From assembly GCA_002482775.1 (NCBI GenBank), contig DLGQ01000027.1, positions 19,213 to 34,768 of the forward strand: 15,556 bases of DNA, given 5' to 3'. The first letter of the stretch is position 1. Every line of letters starts with the position of its first letter. Below are positions 14,553 through 15,556 of the stretch, piece by piece. The notes beneath the pieces are model-generated. The model made no database searches. It was not told where the DNA came from and worked only from the letters and a program-made list of their open reading frames with translations. Origin of the DNA: Flavobacteriales bacterium UBA7690. GTDB taxonomy: Bacteria; Bacteroidota; Bacteroidia; Flavobacteriales_F; PHOS-HE28. The translations under genes and the position numbers were made by a program.

Positions 14553-15166
14553 GCTTCGTGGGGTTCTGCACCAGCAGGGTCGTTGGAGTCCGATGGCAGG
14601 CTGAACAGCTCTTTGAGTTGTTGAAGAATGCGCTGGATATCCTCGCCTTCGCCACCGGCACGTTTCTCCAGTTGCGCCAGACGGATAAGGATGTCCTGGT
14701 TGGTGGTGAGCACATCGCGCAGGCGCAGGAACAGGCGGATGATGCGCAGGTTGAAGGCCATGGCCCGCTGGGTACGGAGAAGCAGCCCTATTGTAAGGAT
14801 GCCCAGTTCGGTGAAGGCATGCACCGGAGCCCCTGCACCTGAATCCACAGTTCCCGGACGCGACCACGCGGCGGCCCGTTCTTCGGGTGTAAGGAGAAGG
14901 ATGCTGCCGTGCTCGAAATGTGCCGCACCTGCCCGCACCACGGCCGTGATCCGCTTCAACGGCACACCGTGGAGCGCGGCCAGGTCACGATCCAGCAGCA
15001 CGTGCTGCCCACGGACCACGATGACCTTGCGCGCCAACTGCCGATCCAACAGTTCGGTGATGCCGTAGCGGCCCACTGGCTCGTGCACCACGAAACGCTG
15101 CATAGGCAGTAGGTCGGTGTAGGCGGGCTTGTTGAAGGCGCTATCGACTGCCAGGGTTCCCATCAT
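14549..15166 (-). CDS. ORF6N-like protein, diverged paralogue
   Basis: A 205-residue protein, clearly related to the gene after it: VIVVRGQHVLLDRDLAALHGVPLKRI (48-73), HAFTELGILTIGLLLRTQRAM (116-136) and RIIRLFLRLRDVLTTNQDIL (141-160) align with the matching parts of the other copy, and both proteins end in PHEA. The centre (about 77-115) has lost the usual RFPxDFMFxLT and RSQxxT motifs and carries a G/A/R/P-rich stretch instead, so DNA binding may be altered. It has a longer N-terminus (about 45 residues before the domain). The start is ATG at 15166, 25 bases after a good -7 box; ATGs at 15163 and at residue 22 are alternatives. First gene of the minus-strand pair and translationally coupled to the second (ATGA). 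Probably arose by tandem duplication and divergence. Confidence 0.8.
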   Translation of the reverse strand: MMGTLAVDSAFNKPAYTDLLPMQRFVVHEPVGRYGITELLDRQLARKVIVVRGQHVLLDRDLAALHGVPLKRITAVVRAGAAHFEHGSILLLTPEERAAAWSRPGTVDSGAGAPVHAFTELGILTIGLLLRTQRAMAFNLRIIRLFLRLRDVLTTNQDILIRLAQLEKRAGGEGEDIQRILQQLKELFSLPSDSNDPAGAEPHEA

Positions 15167-15190
15167 TCCGTTGATCAGTTATCCGACGGA

Positions 15191-15220
15191 CAAATCTAAT
15201 GACTATTTTACTGACCGCAA
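15191..15220 (-). promoter_or_regulatory. Bacteroidota-type promoter of the ORF6N pair
   Basis: On the minus strand TTG (15220-15218), 19 bases, then TAGATTTG (15198-15191). This matches the -33 TTG / -7 TAnnTTTG promoter of Bacteroidota primary sigma factor with ideal spacing. Transcription would start near 15184, giving a leader of about 18 bases before the ATG at 15166. Confidence 0.7.
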
Positions 15221-15229
15221 CATGACGGT
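15214..15229. promoter_or_regulatory. small dyad over the -33 region of the ORF6N promoter
   Basis: ACCG (15214-15217) and CGGT (15226-15229) are inverted around an 8-base spacer that overlaps the -33 TTG. A repressor site is possible, but 4-bp arms occur easily by chance. Confidence 0.2.
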
Positions 15230-15261
15230 TATTTTGTCAACAAACGAATATGGGAAATGCA

Positions 15262-15283
15262 CCTCACCCCCGGCCCCTCTCCC
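15262..15283. repeat. C-rich 22-bp repeat, copy 1
   Basis: A 22-base C-rich sequence (beginning CCTCACCCCCGG, ending CCCCTCTCCC) that occurs again, identical and in the same direction, at 15533-15554. CCCTCTC at 15275-15281 can pair with GAGAGGG at 15308-15314, giving a hairpin at the repeat's right edge. Looks like a dispersed intergenic repeat. Confidence 0.8.
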
Positions 15284-15399
15284 TCGCCGCGCTCCGCTCG
15301 CGATGACGAGAGGGAGCAATGCCTCCTTGGTGATGACAGCGGATAGAACCGATGTATTGGCCATGGACGGGGACCTCCGCCAGGGATGGGAGCGGCAGC

Positions 15400-15496
15400 T
15401 CCCGCACGGCCGGGCCTTGTGGAGGCGTGCAACGAGGAGGCCCCGAGGAACGAGGGGACCCCGCAGTGCCGCCACCGCTGGCATGGCCGTGCGGGA
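15400..15496. repeat. 12-bp inverted repeat enclosing a structured intergenic segment
   Basis: TCCCGCACGGCC (15400-15411) and GGCCGTGCGGGA (15485-15496) are perfect reverse complements 73 bases apart. Inside lies a smaller stem (CCCC 15441-15444 with GGGG 15454-15457). The segment could be a small non-autonomous repeat element or a structured RNA; there is no terminator-like T-run. Confidence 0.5.
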
Positions 15497-15532
15497 CTAT
15501 AGCGGACAGCCCGTTAAGGCGGCCAACTACAG

Positions 15533-15554
15533 CCTCACCCCCGGCCCCTCTCCC
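15533..15554. repeat. C-rich 22-bp repeat, copy 2
   Basis: Identical to 15262-15283 and starting 271 bases after it. The sequence after it runs out of the window, so it cannot be seen whether the following hairpin is also repeated. Confidence 0.8.
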
Positions 15555-15556
15555 AA

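Larger units (their letters stand above)
15230..15556. other. gene-free, repeat-rich intergenic region
   Basis: From the ORF6N start at 15166 to the window end (390 bases) no convincing gene is present. The first 65 bases hold the promoter; the rest is GC-rich and built of the C-rich repeats, a hairpin and the 12-bp inverted repeat. Open frames on the minus strand here (about 15203-15484) translate to low-complexity R/G/A/P-rich sequence and look accidental. Confidence 0.65.

Noticed and set aside
14553..14867. N-terminal extension of the second ORF6N frame into its paralogue
   Set aside because: The extension is C/H/R/P-rich and lies inside the other gene; the ATG at 14552 in an ATGA overlap gives a family-like N-terminus.
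13102..15166. Prophage or integrative element
   Set aside because: The S24 regulator and ORF6N genes are phage-like in type, but no integrase, structural, lysis or replication gene and no attachment-site repeats are seen.
15203..15484. Open reading frames on the minus strand (up to about 93 codons)
   Set aside because: The translation is low-complexity and R/G/P/A-rich, spans the repeat elements and the promoter region, and resembles no family; it is explained by GC-rich repeats.
15262..15554. Possible CRISPR array from the two identical 22-base repeats
   Set aside because: Only two copies, 271 bases apart, C-rich, with no regular spacers and no cas genes.

Overview
The window looks like a chromosomal segment of a fairly GC-rich member of the Bacteroidota, probably Flavobacteriales-like. 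The grounds are: starts without Shine-Dalgarno sequences; a good -33/-7 promoter of the Bacteroidota type (TTG-N19-TAGATTTG, minus strand, 15220-15191); a small membrane protein with the KLMHWP motif known from GldL; and XRE/S24 and ORF6N regulators of types common in this phylum. No tRNA, rRNA, CRISPR array or transposase gene is visible.

Layout. Positions 3-1048 hold three small genes: the 3' end of an unrecognised, AT-richer gene (+), a two-helix GldL-like membrane protein (+), and a secreted MORN-type repeat protein (-). Positions 1207-5032 (+) are a two-gene O-acetylation unit: an AlgI-like MBOAT acyltransferase, and one base after its stop a 798-residue membrane-anchored AlgJ/AlgX-type SGNH protein with two copies of an extra domain. 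Converging on it with a 2-nt gap is a minus-strand operon (9688-5035) with overlapping genes: a Wzm-type ABC permease, a short Wzt-type ATPase, and a 1037-residue protein with three GT2 domains and a long coiled coil. A 48-bp divergent spacer with an 8-bp inverted repeat separates it from a plus-strand operon (9737-13105): two GT4 glycosyltransferases and an O-antigen ligase/polymerase-like membrane protein, again overlapping. This last gene overlaps, stop against stop, a minus-strand LexA-like XRE/S24 regulator (13929-13102). Behind it on the same strand lie two overlapping tandem ORF6N paralogues (15166-13983) with a recognisable promoter. The final 390 bases carry that promoter and a non-coding repeat-rich region.

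How the genes fit together (inference from families). The glycosyltransferases build a surface glycan in the cytoplasm, the Wzm/Wzt pair exports it across the inner membrane, the WaaL/Wzy-like protein ligates or polymerises it, and the MBOAT/SGNH pair O-acetylates it in the periplasm. This is therefore a surface polysaccharide (LPS O-antigen or capsule-like) locus. No initiating phosphoglycosyltransferase, Wzx flippase or nucleotide-sugar synthesis gene lies in the window, so the locus either continues elsewhere or relies on other loci. The right end is a regulatory island (S24 repressor, ORF6N pair) of phage-like flavour, without other phage genes in view.

The points I find most unusual are the duplicated domain in the SGNH protein, the three-GT2 plus coiled-coil fusion beside an ATPase that lacks a carbohydrate-binding tail, a perfect 14-bp-arm hairpin inside the coding sequence of one ORF6N gene, and the candidate operators at 9701-9732 and 13935-13968.
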